NCBI GenBank assembly: GCA_004212135.1
Contig: RXIE01000107.1
Span: 1-17,309 of the forward strand
Length of the DNA: 17,309 nt
Direction: 5' to 3'
From: Candidatus Methanophagales archaeon ANME-1-THS
GTDB lineage: Archaea; Halobacteriota; Syntropharchaeia; Alkanophagales; Methanospirareceae
The notes under the pieces are model-generated. The model had not been told where the DNA came from. It was given only the letters and a program-made list of their open reading frames with translations, and ran no database searches. This document shows, in pieces, positions 1 through 7,674 of this stretch. Positions within the stretch are counted from its first letter, which is position 1. The number at the start of each line of letters is the position of its first letter. The translations under genes were made by a program, and so were the position numbers.

Positions 1-1
1 T

Positions 2-1405
2 GTCTGTCTCCTCCAGGGACCTTATGGCGCAGGAAAGAAGATGGTTGCCCACGGTATCTGCAAAGAATTGGGTATACCACTTCTCACGGTGGACCTTGCT
101 GCGTTATTAACGAGAGAAGCAGACATTGAAGCAGTGAGCTCATCGGTTTTTCGCGAGGCGCTGCTACAAGATTCTGCGGTCTATTTAGAGCATTTTGAAC
201 GCTTACTATCTGAGGATGTGAAGAATCCTGGTTACCGAGACATCGTAGTAAAAGCGTTCGAGGATTTCAGGGGACTGGTGTTCATTGCGAGTGAAGCGCC
301 ATTCGAACTCGGGGTGAACGTACAGAAGCGTTTAGTTAAACTGGAGATTCCCGTACCTGATTATGGGCTGCGGAAGCAGATCTGGGCGAAGTATTTGAAT
401 GGAATAGTGAGCGATGAGGAGGTGAGCGCGCTCGCGACGAAGTTCAAATTCACCGGGGGACAGATAAAAGATGCAATCGCGAGTGCGGAAAAACTTGCTC
501 TTTTGCACGAACGAGAGACTCTTACGCTGGATGAGCTTTATGAAGGATGCCGTACGCAGTCCAATCAGAAGCTGGTGATGTTGGCAACGAGAATTAAACC
601 AAAATACACCTGGAACGATATTGTTCTTCCGAAGGATAAGCTGGAGCAGTTAAAAGAGGTGAAGAATTACATTACGTACAAGGGCGTGGTGTATCACGAC
701 TGGGGATTTGACACCAAACTCTCACTTGGTAAGGGTTTGAACGTTCTCTTCTCAGGGCCCTCGGGAACAGGCAAGACGATGGCGGCGGAGGTTATCGCTT
801 CAGAGCTGCATCTTGACCTTTACAAGATCGATCTGTCAATGGTGGTGAGCAAGTATATCGGTGAGACGGAGAAGAATTTGAGCCATATTTTCAAAGAAGC
901 GGAGCAGAGCAATGCGATCCTCTTCTTCGACGAGGCGGATGCGCTCTTTGGGAAACGAAGCGAGGTTCGCGATTCGCACGATCGGTACGCGAATATCGAG
1001 ATAAGCTATTTGCTCCAGAAGATGGAGGAGAATGAAGGCATTGTGATCCTCGCAACCAATCTGAGCCAGAATATTGATGATGCATTCAAGCGGCGGATGC
1101 ATTTTACGATTGAATTCCCGTTCCCTGAGGAGGAGTATCGCTATAAAATCTGGAAGAGCCTGTTTCCAAAGGAAGCGCCTCGTGCTGATGATATCGATTT
1201 CGAGTTCCTGGCCAAGAAGCTGGTGATTGCAGGCGGCAATATTAAGAACATCGTAGTGACTGCTGCATTTTTGGCGGCTGAGGATTCACGGGTTATTACC
1301 ATGGAGCATATCATAAAGGCTACGAAGAGAGAGTTCCAGAAGATAGGGAAGGTCTGCTCGCCCTCAGAGTTCGGAAAGTATTATGAGCTGATAGGTAGGG
1401 ACTGA
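2..1405 (+). CDS. eCIS-type double AAA+ ATPase (Afp15/Pvc15-like), 5' end outside window
   Basis: The frame is open from base 2, so the gene begins left of the window; the first internal ATG (41) lies just after a Walker A and is not the start. Two AAA+ modules are visible. The first has a Walker A-like GPYGAGKK (bases 17-40), but where a Walker B Asp-Glu is expected it has VYLEHFERLL, so it may not hydrolyse ATP. The second is complete: GPSGTGKT (755-778), Walker B ILFFDEAD (917-940), sensor ATN (about 1052-1060) and an arginine-finger-like KRR (about 1088-1096). The phrase YIGETEKNL plus FFDEADALFGKRSEV is typical of the ATPase of contractile injection systems (Afp15/Pvc15), thought to act in assembly or cargo loading. 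The DUF4157 gene 14 bases downstream supports an eCIS locus. A generic CDC48-type ATPase is less likely. The family call is from memory of motifs. Confidence 0.85.
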   Translation, partial: VCLLQGPYGAGKKMVAHGICKELGIPLLTVDLAALLTREADIEAVSSSVFREALLQDSAVYLEHFERLLSEDVKNPGYRDIVVKAFEDFRGLVFIASEAPFELGVNVQKRLVKLEIPVPDYGLRKQIWAKYLNGIVSDEEVSALATKFKFTGGQIKDAIASAEKLALLHERETLTLDELYEGCRTQSNQKLVMLATRIKPKYTWNDIVLPKDKLEQLKEVKNYITYKGVVYHDWGFDTKLSLGKGLNVLFSGPSGTGKTMAAEVIASELHLDLYKIDLSMVVSKYIGETEKNLSHIFKEAEQSNAILFFDEADALFGKRSEVRDSHDRYANIEISYLLQKMEENEGIVILATNLSQNIDDAFKRRMHFTIEFPFPEEEYRYKIWKSLFPKEAPRADDIDFEFLAKKLVIAGGNIKNIVVTAAFLAAEDSRVITMEHIIKATKREFQKIGKVCSPSEFGKYYELIGRD

Positions 1406-1419
1406 GTGATAAAGGCTAC

Positions 1420-2604
1420 ATGAAAGCCTCAGTCAGAGTCTCGAAAGAACTGGGAAGGAATAAAGACCTCTCACGTACCAGATGCGATACTCGCAGTCAT
1501 CAGCATGACTCCGAGCGTCAGTTCGGCTCTTTGAGAGAGGTAATAGGTATGATAAAGCGAACCGGCGGTACGCCGTCCGTTGACAGCATAGCCACTGAAT
1601 TGAGTCCCAAACATTCTGCAGAGCGCACTTCGGTGCTGCGAGCCTTACAACAGACGCATGGCAATCGGTATGTGCAGCGGGTAGTGGCTGGAATTCAAGC
1701 GAAGCTGAAAGTTGGGCAGCCTGGTGACCTCTACGAGCAGGAGGCCGACCGCGTTGCCGATATGGTGATGCGGATGCCCCAACAGGTGGACCGAAAGCGA
1801 GGAAAAGAAGAACTACTCAGGACAAGGGGCGGTATAAGCAGAACTCTAGAAGTCACATCAGATCTTGAATCCCATATCCAATCCCTGAAAGGGAGCGGTC
1901 AACCTTTGCCGAGCTCATTGCGTGCGATCTTCGAGCCTCGATTTGGGGTTAACTTCAGCCAAGTACGGTTGCACGCCGATACGCAAGCAGCAGAGCTAGC
2001 GCAAGCGGTGAATGCACGGGCTTTTACAGTCAAGCAAGACCTGGTGTTTGGGGTGGGAGAGTATTCCCCCGGGACATTAGAGGGTCGGAAGTTGCTTGCG
2101 CATGAGTTGACGCATGTGGTACAGCAAGAAAACGCGACAACATCACATCCTCATATCCTCCACCGCAAAGAAGGAGAAAAACCCGCAAAAGCCAAGAAGG
2201 GGTTAGAAGTTGATCTCAGCGATGCGGTACTCACTGTTTTTGAAAATTCAACACTGATAAAAACTATGCCGGTTGTATTCGGCGACTATACCACGAGTCT
2301 CCTTCGCGGTGGCGGCGTTTATACGATCCACGGATGGCTCGAACGGTATACCACTCCCTCACGGACCGATTATACCGCATGCACCTGGTTCCCCTGGGGG
2401 AAGGAACTCGACCGATTTCCAACTGCGATGAAGGTATGGGGGAAGATCGACTTCCTCAAAGTCCATGGCAGGTGGCACCCGGTGCAGAGGGAAGATGATA
2501 CAGGTATTGTCTATGAAGAGGGTCAGCGGGGCACGGGTGACCAGATGGCGCGCAATGGAGACAAAGTACGCCAGTGGGAAGATGACGTGGGAGCAGATCG
2601 CTGA
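1420..2604 (+). CDS. DUF4157 (eCIS core domain) protein fused to L,D-transpeptidase: N-terminal part of a frameshifted gene
   Basis: This is the first and larger part of one interrupted gene. Residues about 91-120 hold the DUF4157-associated segment with KVGQPGDLYEQEADRVAD; residues about 165-237 are the DUF4157 core (RAIFEPRFGVNFSQVRLHAD) ending in the zinc-protease-like HELTH (228-232). From about residue 261 a YkuD-like beta domain starts (LEVDLSDAVLTVFENS). The frame departs from the family at about base 2566 and stops at 2604. DUF4157 marks proteins linked to contractile injection systems, often cargo. The start at 1420 is chosen because it follows the ATPase stop by 14 bases with a weak AAAGG upstream. 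An alternative ATG at 1549 has a better GAGAGAGG (1533-1540) at 8 bases, but the region between looks coding. It is probably co-transcribed with the ATPase. Confidence 0.8.
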   Translation: MKASVRVSKELGRNKDLSRTRCDTRSHQHDSERQFGSLREVIGMIKRTGGTPSVDSIATELSPKHSAERTSVLRALQQTHGNRYVQRVVAGIQAKLKVGQPGDLYEQEADRVADMVMRMPQQVDRKRGKEELLRTRGGISRTLEVTSDLESHIQSLKGSGQPLPSSLRAIFEPRFGVNFSQVRLHADTQAAELAQAVNARAFTVKQDLVFGVGEYSPGTLEGRKLLAHELTHVVQQENATTSHPHILHRKEGEKPAKAKKGLEVDLSDAVLTVFENSTLIKTMPVVFGDYTTSLLRGGGVYTIHGWLERYTTPSRTDYTACTWFPWGKELDRFPTAMKVWGKIDFLKVHGRWHPVQREDDTGIVYEEGQRGTGDQMARNGDKVRQWEDDVGADR

Positions 2605-2875
2605 ATTTCAGGCCACTGAGATGGATAAATGGAAGAGACGCAGTTCTGAGGTCACGCAGTATTGTAACCCGTTCGGCAAGTTTGCAACGGTTATCAAGGG
2701 CCACTATATGCTCCACGGTACCAACGGTGAAAATGGAACCGCCCACCCCTTCGCCGGGATGACCCCTGAGGAACGGGCAAAGGTCTCACACGGGTGTATC
2801 AGAACGTCGAATACGGATATCGAGTGGTTGAAGGATACAATTCCTGTTGGTACCCAAATTACAATACAAAAGTAA
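2465..2875 (+). CDS. L,D-transpeptidase (YkuD) catalytic part: C-terminal part of the frameshifted DUF4157 gene
   Basis: This frame carries the catalytic end of the YkuD domain: HG at 2714-2719 and the nucleophile motif SHGCIR at 2786-2803 (Cys is the catalytic residue), followed by the usual closing element ending GTQITIQK. The coordinates begin at the first ATG in the frame, but residues before about 2570 are out-of-frame shadow. Removing one base near 2566-2569 joins NGDK to YASGKMTWEQIAEF and gives one protein of about 484 residues from 1420. YkuD enzymes make 3-3 cross-links in bacterial peptidoglycan or attach proteins to it; archaea lack murein, so a target outside the cell is inferred. 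Without the upstream half this fragment would lack the N-terminal strands of its fold and is unlikely to work alone. The stop is 24 bases from the convergent nadC stop. Confidence 0.75.
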   Translation: MAGGTRCRGKMIQVLSMKRVSGARVTRWRAMETKYASGKMTWEQIAEFQATEMDKWKRRSSEVTQYCNPFGKFATVIKGHYMLHGTNGENGTAHPFAGMTPEERAKVSHGCIRTSNTDIEWLKDTIPVGTQITIQK

Positions 2876-2899
2876 AGAAAGAGAGGATGAGCATGCTTA

Positions 2900-3721
2900 T
2901 CACACCACTGAGAGCGAAAAGCCCAACGATCGCGCTGAATGGGTGAGCATGCCGGTTGAAACGACATCCACGCCCGTGGCTGCATACATTTTTATATTTT
3001 CCAGATTCACGCCGCCCGATACCTCCAGAATCAAGCCTTCTCGAAGCCCTCGTTCAGTAAGCAGCCGCACGCACTCCTTTACGTCCTCAGGCTTCATGTT
3101 ATCGAGCATGATGATATCCACCTTCAGTTCCGCCGCACGGAGCGCATCCGCTATGCTCTCCACTTCAACCTCGATCTTCCGGGTAAAACTCGCCTTCTCT
3201 TTCGCCTTTCGGATCGCATTCTCCAGCCCCATCAAGTGGATATAATTATCTTTTATGATGATCGCCTCATACAATCCGAAACGGTGTGGATCGCCCCCGC
3301 CGATGGAGATCGCTTTCTTCTCGTATTTCCTGAAGCCGGGCGTCGTCTTCCTTGTCCCGGCAACCTTGACCTGCTCATTTACCTTCCTCGCTTCGTTGAT
3401 AAAGATACGGGTGAGCGTCGCAATACCGCTCATTCGACCCAGGAAATTAAGTACCAGCCGTTCTCCCTTCAAGACCTTCGCACCGGGCCCCCTCACCGTC
3501 AGAATCGTATCCCCGCTTTTTATGCGATCCCCATCCTTGAATGCAGAGGAATACTGTACCGCCAGATAGTCAAATATCTGCTTGACCTCCTCGAGCCCCG
3601 CAAGGATGCCATCTTCCTTCACGGTTATCTCCGCGTTGCATTCAGTATAGGGCACGATCTCTTCGTAATCCTCCTGCCCCACATCTTCCTCCAGAAAACT
3701 CTCGATCTCCTTCAGCAGCAT
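2900..3721 (-). CDS. nadC: Nicotinate-nucleotide pyrophosphorylase (carboxylating), quinolinate phosphoribosyltransferase
   Basis: NadC joins quinolinate to PRPP and releases CO2 and pyrophosphate, giving nicotinate mononucleotide in cytosolic de novo NAD synthesis. Family motifs are clear: LNFLGRMSGIAT, AGTRKTTPGFRKYEKKA, GGGDPHRFGLYEAIIIKDNY, the acidic EVEVES, MLDNM, EVSGGV and the C-terminal GVDVVSTGMLTHSA. The 273-residue length is normal. I chose ATG at 3721; an in-frame TTG at 3727 would add two residues. A TATA-like CTTTATAA on the minus strand (3740-3747) lies about 22 bases before the ATG, so the mRNA may have little or no leader. The gene is divergent from nadX, which supplies the substrate of the same pathway. 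The nadA gene for the middle step is not in the window. Confidence 0.95.
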   Translation of the reverse strand: MLLKEIESFLEEDVGQEDYEEIVPYTECNAEITVKEDGILAGLEEVKQIFDYLAVQYSSAFKDGDRIKSGDTILTVRGPGAKVLKGERLVLNFLGRMSGIATLTRIFINEARKVNEQVKVAGTRKTTPGFRKYEKKAISIGGGDPHRFGLYEAIIIKDNYIHLMGLENAIRKAKEKASFTRKIEVEVESIADALRAAELKVDIIMLDNMKPEDVKECVRLLTERGLREGLILEVSGGVNLENIKMYAATGVDVVSTGMLTHSARSLGFSLSVV

Positions 3722-3739
3722 GTGCAAATAAACCTTATC

Positions 3740-3747
3740 TTATAAAG
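3740..3747 (-). promoter_or_regulatory. TATA-like box for nadC
   Basis: The minus strand reads CTTTATAA, centred about 22 bases upstream of the nadC ATG (3721) and 16 from the in-frame TTG (3727). No purine-rich ribosome site sits before the start, which fits a leaderless or near-leaderless archaeal transcript. This is a visual match only. Confidence 0.4.
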
Positions 3748-3805
3748 TAAAGAATGTTTTATCAAAACGCGCTCCCTTTGAGGACCGTTAGCCTATGGTA
3801 AAAAG

Positions 3806-4663
3806 ATGAGGAACATAAATGTGGGTGTGATTGGCTGCGGTGCGATCGGCAGTGTGATCTGCAGGGCAATCGACACCGATGAAATAAGTGGACACCAGTT
3901 GAAGTTAGGGATGAAGCTGAAGGTGCTGATTGATACCCATCCTGAGAGGATCGAAGCGCTGTGTAAAAGCCTGAAGAAGAAGCCGGTTATCATAAAATCT
4001 GATGCTTCAGGGTTGGATGAGATTTTGGACGAAGTTGACCTGGTAATCGAATGCGCGTCGGTAGCCGCGGTTCGTGAGTTCATCATCCCGGCATTACAAA
4101 AGGGTAAAGAAGTGATGATCTTGAGTGTTGGTGCCCTGCTCTGTGATCCCACTCTTTTTGAAGAGATCGAACGCATTGCGAGGGAAAGGAGGTGCAACGT
4201 GTATATCCCCTCAGGCGCGGTTGCCGGGCTCGATGGACTTAAATCAGGCGTTATTGGGGGGATGCATGCCGTGGCATTAACGACGCGAAAGCCGCCGCTT
4301 GGATTCGAGGGGAACGAGTATGTCCGGGAACGGGGAATCGATTTGCATGCTATAACGGACGAGAAGCCCTTATTCGTCGGCTCCGCGCGGGAAGCAGTGA
4401 AACATTTCCCGGAGAACGTAAACGTCGCCGCCTCGATAAGCCTCGCCGGCATAGGTCCCGAGGCCACAAAGGTAAAAATAGTTGCGGACCCCGCGGCAAC
4501 GGAGAATATCCATGAGATCGAAGCGAAGGGCGAATTTGGTCACTTATTCGTGCGAGTGGAGAATGTCCCTTCGGTTGCAAACCCAAAGACGAGCTATTTA
4601 GCTGCTCTATCCGCCATCGCAACCTTGAAACGCATATCAGATCCGATTCGAGTTGGGACGTAG
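3806..4663 (+). CDS. nadX: L-aspartate dehydrogenase (NAD biosynthesis type)
   Basis: NadX oxidises L-aspartate with NAD(P)+ to iminoaspartate, which NadA condenses to quinolinate; it replaces the oxygen-dependent aspartate oxidase NadB, suiting an anaerobe. The N-terminal Rossmann fold is seen as VGVIGCGAIG (GxGxxG, residues 10-15), then DEVDLVIECASVAAVREF and a loop with SVGAL. The catalytic-domain stretch YIPSGAVAGLDGLK and the later PENVNVAASISLAGIG are characteristic of the family. The 285-residue length is a little above the usual 235-270. The ATG at 3806 is used because the upstream ATG at 3795 is out of frame. No strong ribosome site precedes it. It is divergent from nadC and lies 8 bases before the next gene, so it probably heads an operon through pheT. 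Confidence 0.92.
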   Translation: MRNINVGVIGCGAIGSVICRAIDTDEISGHQLKLGMKLKVLIDTHPERIEALCKSLKKKPVIIKSDASGLDEILDEVDLVIECASVAAVREFIIPALQKGKEVMILSVGALLCDPTLFEEIERIARERRCNVYIPSGAVAGLDGLKSGVIGGMHAVALTTRKPPLGFEGNEYVRERGIDLHAITDEKPLFVGSAREAVKHFPENVNVAASISLAGIGPEATKVKIVADPAATENIHEIEAKGEFGHLFVRVENVPSVANPKTSYLAALSAIATLKRISDPIRVGT

Positions 4664-4671
4664 AAGAGAAG

Positions 4672-5940
4672 ATGACGCAGAAGGAACTGATAAGAAGATT
4701 TCTGAACCTCGAAGACGAGGCTGAGGAGATACGGGAGGCATGGTATCTCCTTATTGAGACGCAAAGGGCATTCAGAGACGTAGAAGCACGGACGATAAGC
4801 AGACGAGAGGCTGATAATGTGCGGCGAGTATTTTTGCGGTATATGGGGAAGCACGGACTCAAGACGCTGGACGATGAGGCTAACAGCTTAAAAGCCCATG
4901 AGGTTGCGATCGTCAAAGGGAGTGCGGAAGGGGGAAGTGAAACGCTCAAGCCCCAGAACTATTATGATCTCTGGCTTCTGACTGATTTTGAAGAGCTCTG
5001 TGCTCTGTGGTTGAGCGAGGACTTGAAAGAGATGAACGGCTTTCCTGATACCATTATCGCTTTCCTTGAAGCACCTTACCTTGATGCCCATCTGAAGGAG
5101 CGCTTGATCGAGCGGGATAAAGCGCGAGGAGAGCGAATCCTGAAGATGATTTTAGAAGCGCGACCCGCAGAGGTTGCCGTTCACACAGCGCTCGTGAAGC
5201 TGTACGAACGAGAAGATCGGCACGCAGAAGCGGAAGCGGAGTACAAACGAATGCTCAGTATGACTGATAACGAACTGGTCTGGGCGAATTATGGCAGCTT
5301 CCTGGAGATGAGGGGGAGCTATGACGCGGCATTTGAAGCGTTTAAAAAGAGTTTTGAGATCTGCGAACGAATTGGTGAAGGAGAAACAGGCTTGGGAGAA
5401 ATGGTGAAGAGCTGCCTGAGCCGTGTGGAGCGAATGAAGAACCTGGAAGGCGAAGAAGCAACGAAGGCGAGGGCATATATGGAAGCACACTGGTTGATTG
5501 ATGAGCTCCAGGAATTTGTGCAGGAACGGTTTGAAGCAGAAATAAGAACCGCGGGGGAAGAATACAAGAAGGAGTTCGGTATCGATACGATTAGTTCTGA
5601 AGCGCTCACGGATTTTTCAAACTGGTTCTTATTCATCCGAAAGCTCGACGACGGAAGAACGCCGGGGATGGTGTATGCGGAGGAGAAGATGCTCAGTGAA
5701 GCGCTCAAAGAGAAGATACAGGGGCTTGGTAAGCCGGTCAAAGGTACCTTTGAACTGGTAAAGGTAGACCCTGCATCCTTTAAATTGCTGGTGAAGGATG
5801 TAAAAACTGAGGCGGAGTACGAGGTGCGGGCTGATCTTCCGCAGCTCAAGGAGGGATTGACCTGTGCAGGTACACTCTATCCCTGGGGTGAGTTCTATCT
5901 GACAAGGGGCACTCTGAGCGTACAGACGGGTGCTGAATAG
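4672..5940 (+). CDS. Unrecognised TPR-like helical protein with C-terminal beta domain
   Basis: I do not recognise a named family. The 422-residue protein is charged and mostly helical with no signal peptide or membrane segment, so cytosolic. Residues about 145-230 contain tetratricopeptide-like helix pairs: one near AVHTALVKLYEREDRHAEAEAEYKR and the next near ELVWANYGSFLEMRGSYDAAFEAFKKS, with the small-residue spacing typical of TPRs. A helical region follows, then from about residue 350 a beta-rich tail (KGTFELVKVDPASFKLLV and beyond) that could be a small barrel. TPR proteins generally act as protein-binding scaffolds. It starts 8 bases after nadX and ends 11 bases before pheT, so the three are likely co-transcribed, but this does not reveal its role. 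A purine-rich GAAGAGAAG sits directly before the ATG. Confidence 0.8.
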   Translation: MTQKELIRRFLNLEDEAEEIREAWYLLIETQRAFRDVEARTISRREADNVRRVFLRYMGKHGLKTLDDEANSLKAHEVAIVKGSAEGGSETLKPQNYYDLWLLTDFEELCALWLSEDLKEMNGFPDTIIAFLEAPYLDAHLKERLIERDKARGERILKMILEARPAEVAVHTALVKLYEREDRHAEAEAEYKRMLSMTDNELVWANYGSFLEMRGSYDAAFEAFKKSFEICERIGEGETGLGEMVKSCLSRVERMKNLEGEEATKARAYMEAHWLIDELQEFVQERFEAEIRTAGEEYKKEFGIDTISSEALTDFSNWFLFIRKLDDGRTPGMVYAEEKMLSEALKEKIQGLGKPVKGTFELVKVDPASFKLLVKDVKTEAEYEVRADLPQLKEGLTCAGTLYPWGEFYLTRGTLSVQTGAE

Positions 5941-5951
5941 GGTGAGAGCAC

Positions 5952-7613
5952 ATGCCGGTCATACGATTACGGTACGATGAGCTGGAGACCCTGACGGGCG
6001 TCGGTATCGAGCGGATAAAGGAACGACTGCCGCTCCTCTGTGCGGATATCGAACGACTGGAAGCGGATTATGTAGATGTGGAGTTCCCTCCGAATAGACC
6101 TGACCTTTTCAGTGTTGAGGGTGTTGCGCGTGCTCTCAGGCAATTTCTGGACATCGAGCCGGGCTTACGGAGTTATAAGCTTGAGCGATCGGGCATCGAG
6201 ATGGTGATAGAGCCCTCAGTTCTGGATGTGCGACCGTATATCGTCTGCGGCGTGGTAAGAAACGTGCAGTTTGATTCTCAGGGTATAGAATCACTCATGC
6301 TCTTACAGGAACATTTGCATCGAGGATTGGGTCGGAACAGAAGAAATGTCTCGGTCGGCGTCCATGATCTCGGGAAGGTGAAGCCCCCGTTCAGGTATCT
6401 CGCCGTTGAGCCGAGTTTCTCGTTTGTGCCCCTGGACTATGAGGAGGAGATGAGCATGGCTGAGATCCTGGAGAGACACCCGAAGGGGATTGATTACCGC
6501 TACATCCTCGAAGGTAAAGCACAATACCCCTTAATTCTCGACTCAGACGGCAATGTCCTTTCTTTCCCGCCTATTATCAATGGTGAGCTGACGAGGGTTA
6601 CGGAATCCACCAGGGACCTCTTCATCGATGTTACGGGCTTGAATGAGCATGTCTCGATTGCACTCAATATTATAGCCTATGCGCTTGCCGAACGGGGTGG
6701 AGTGATTCAATCGGTGACGCTCCGTTCCCCGATCGAAGGAGGGAAGAAGGCGAAACAGACGCCCGATTTTGAGCCCGCACGGATGGACGTATCGGTGGAA
6801 GAGGTGGTCTCGCTTCTGGGTATCGATTTACATGCAGAGGACTGCAAGAAGTGCTGTGAGCGAATGGGGCTGGGTGCGGAGGTGAAACCCGGAGGACTGC
6901 TCGAGGTACAGATACCCGCGTATCGATATGATATACTCCATCCCTGGGATATCATTGAAGACATCGCGATCGGTTATGGCTATGATCGGATAACGCCGGT
7001 GATTCCTGGCACGATGGGTATCGGGGAAGTGCATCCGATGGAGGAGCGGAAGATAGCAGTGCGGGCGATAATGACGGGCCTGGGATACCTCGAGGTGTTG
7101 ACCTTCACGCTGACCTCAGAGCGGAAGCAGTTTGGGTTAATGAAGCGATCGGGTAGGGAAGTGGAAAAGGTAACGGTTGCATCGCCCATAAGCACGGAAC
7201 ATACCATGCTGAGAAGCTCGATTCTCCCCAATTTGTTAGAAATTCTCTCGATTAATACGCACCGCGACTTGCCGCAGCGGATTTTTGAGGTGGGTCAGGT
7301 GCTGTTGAAGTTCGAGGAGCGCTACATGCTCGCTGCGGTCTCAACGCATGCGCATGCGAACTTTGCCGAAGTTAAGTCGGTGGTTGAGGCGGTGCTTAAG
7401 GAGCTGGGGATGGCAGACACCACCGTGGTGGACTCTGAGGACGGTGCATTTCTGGACGGGCGGAGAGCGGACATAATCCATGGGAACCAGCCTATCGGCG
7501 TGTTTGGTGAGCTCCACCCAGAGGTAATCCTCAATTTCGGGCTGGAGCATCCCGTGGTGGGGTTTGAGATGGATATCGGGAACTCGAACGCAGGCAAGAG
7601 AGGCGACAAATAG
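5952..7613 (+). CDS. pheT: Phenylalanyl-tRNA synthetase beta subunit (archaeal type)
   Basis: PheT is the large subunit of the alpha2-beta2 enzyme that charges tRNA-Phe; it helps bind the tRNA and edits mischarged Tyr-tRNA. The 553-residue length is that of the archaeal/eukaryotic type, without the bacterial N-terminal extension. Seen in order: the N-terminal region with DVEFPPNRPDLFSVEGVARA, the B3/B4 editing region with VGVHDLGKVKPPFRY and FPPIINGELTRVTESTRDLFIDVTG, the B5 domain (about residues 275-350) with RYDILHPWDIIEDIAIGYGY, and a catalytic-like core with TEHTMLRSSILPNLL. It starts 11 bases after the TPR-like gene with GGGTGAG (5940-5946) as a ribosome site. The partner pheS is not in the window. 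The domain limits are approximate. Confidence 0.97.
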   Translation: MPVIRLRYDELETLTGVGIERIKERLPLLCADIERLEADYVDVEFPPNRPDLFSVEGVARALRQFLDIEPGLRSYKLERSGIEMVIEPSVLDVRPYIVCGVVRNVQFDSQGIESLMLLQEHLHRGLGRNRRNVSVGVHDLGKVKPPFRYLAVEPSFSFVPLDYEEEMSMAEILERHPKGIDYRYILEGKAQYPLILDSDGNVLSFPPIINGELTRVTESTRDLFIDVTGLNEHVSIALNIIAYALAERGGVIQSVTLRSPIEGGKKAKQTPDFEPARMDVSVEEVVSLLGIDLHAEDCKKCCERMGLGAEVKPGGLLEVQIPAYRYDILHPWDIIEDIAIGYGYDRITPVIPGTMGIGEVHPMEERKIAVRAIMTGLGYLEVLTFTLTSERKQFGLMKRSGREVEKVTVASPISTEHTMLRSSILPNLLEILSINTHRDLPQRIFEVGQVLLKFEERYMLAAVSTHAHANFAEVKSVVEAVLKELGMADTTVVDSEDGAFLDGRRADIIHGNQPIGVFGELHPEVILNFGLEHPVVGFEMDIGNSNAGKRGDK

Positions 7614-7674
7614 CTCTTCCTCTTACAGCGGTTCGTGTAGCCACGTTCCTTCATAAGGAGTGAGAGCATTGGTG

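Noticed and set aside
836..1102. Antisense ORFs inside the AAA ATPase and similar ORFs opposite every large gene
   Set aside because: They lie within strongly conserved coding sequence on the other strand and have no ribosome sites or family motifs.
3236..3745. Plus-strand ORFs opposite nadC
   Set aside because: nadC on the minus strand has all family motifs; the plus-strand frames are shadows.
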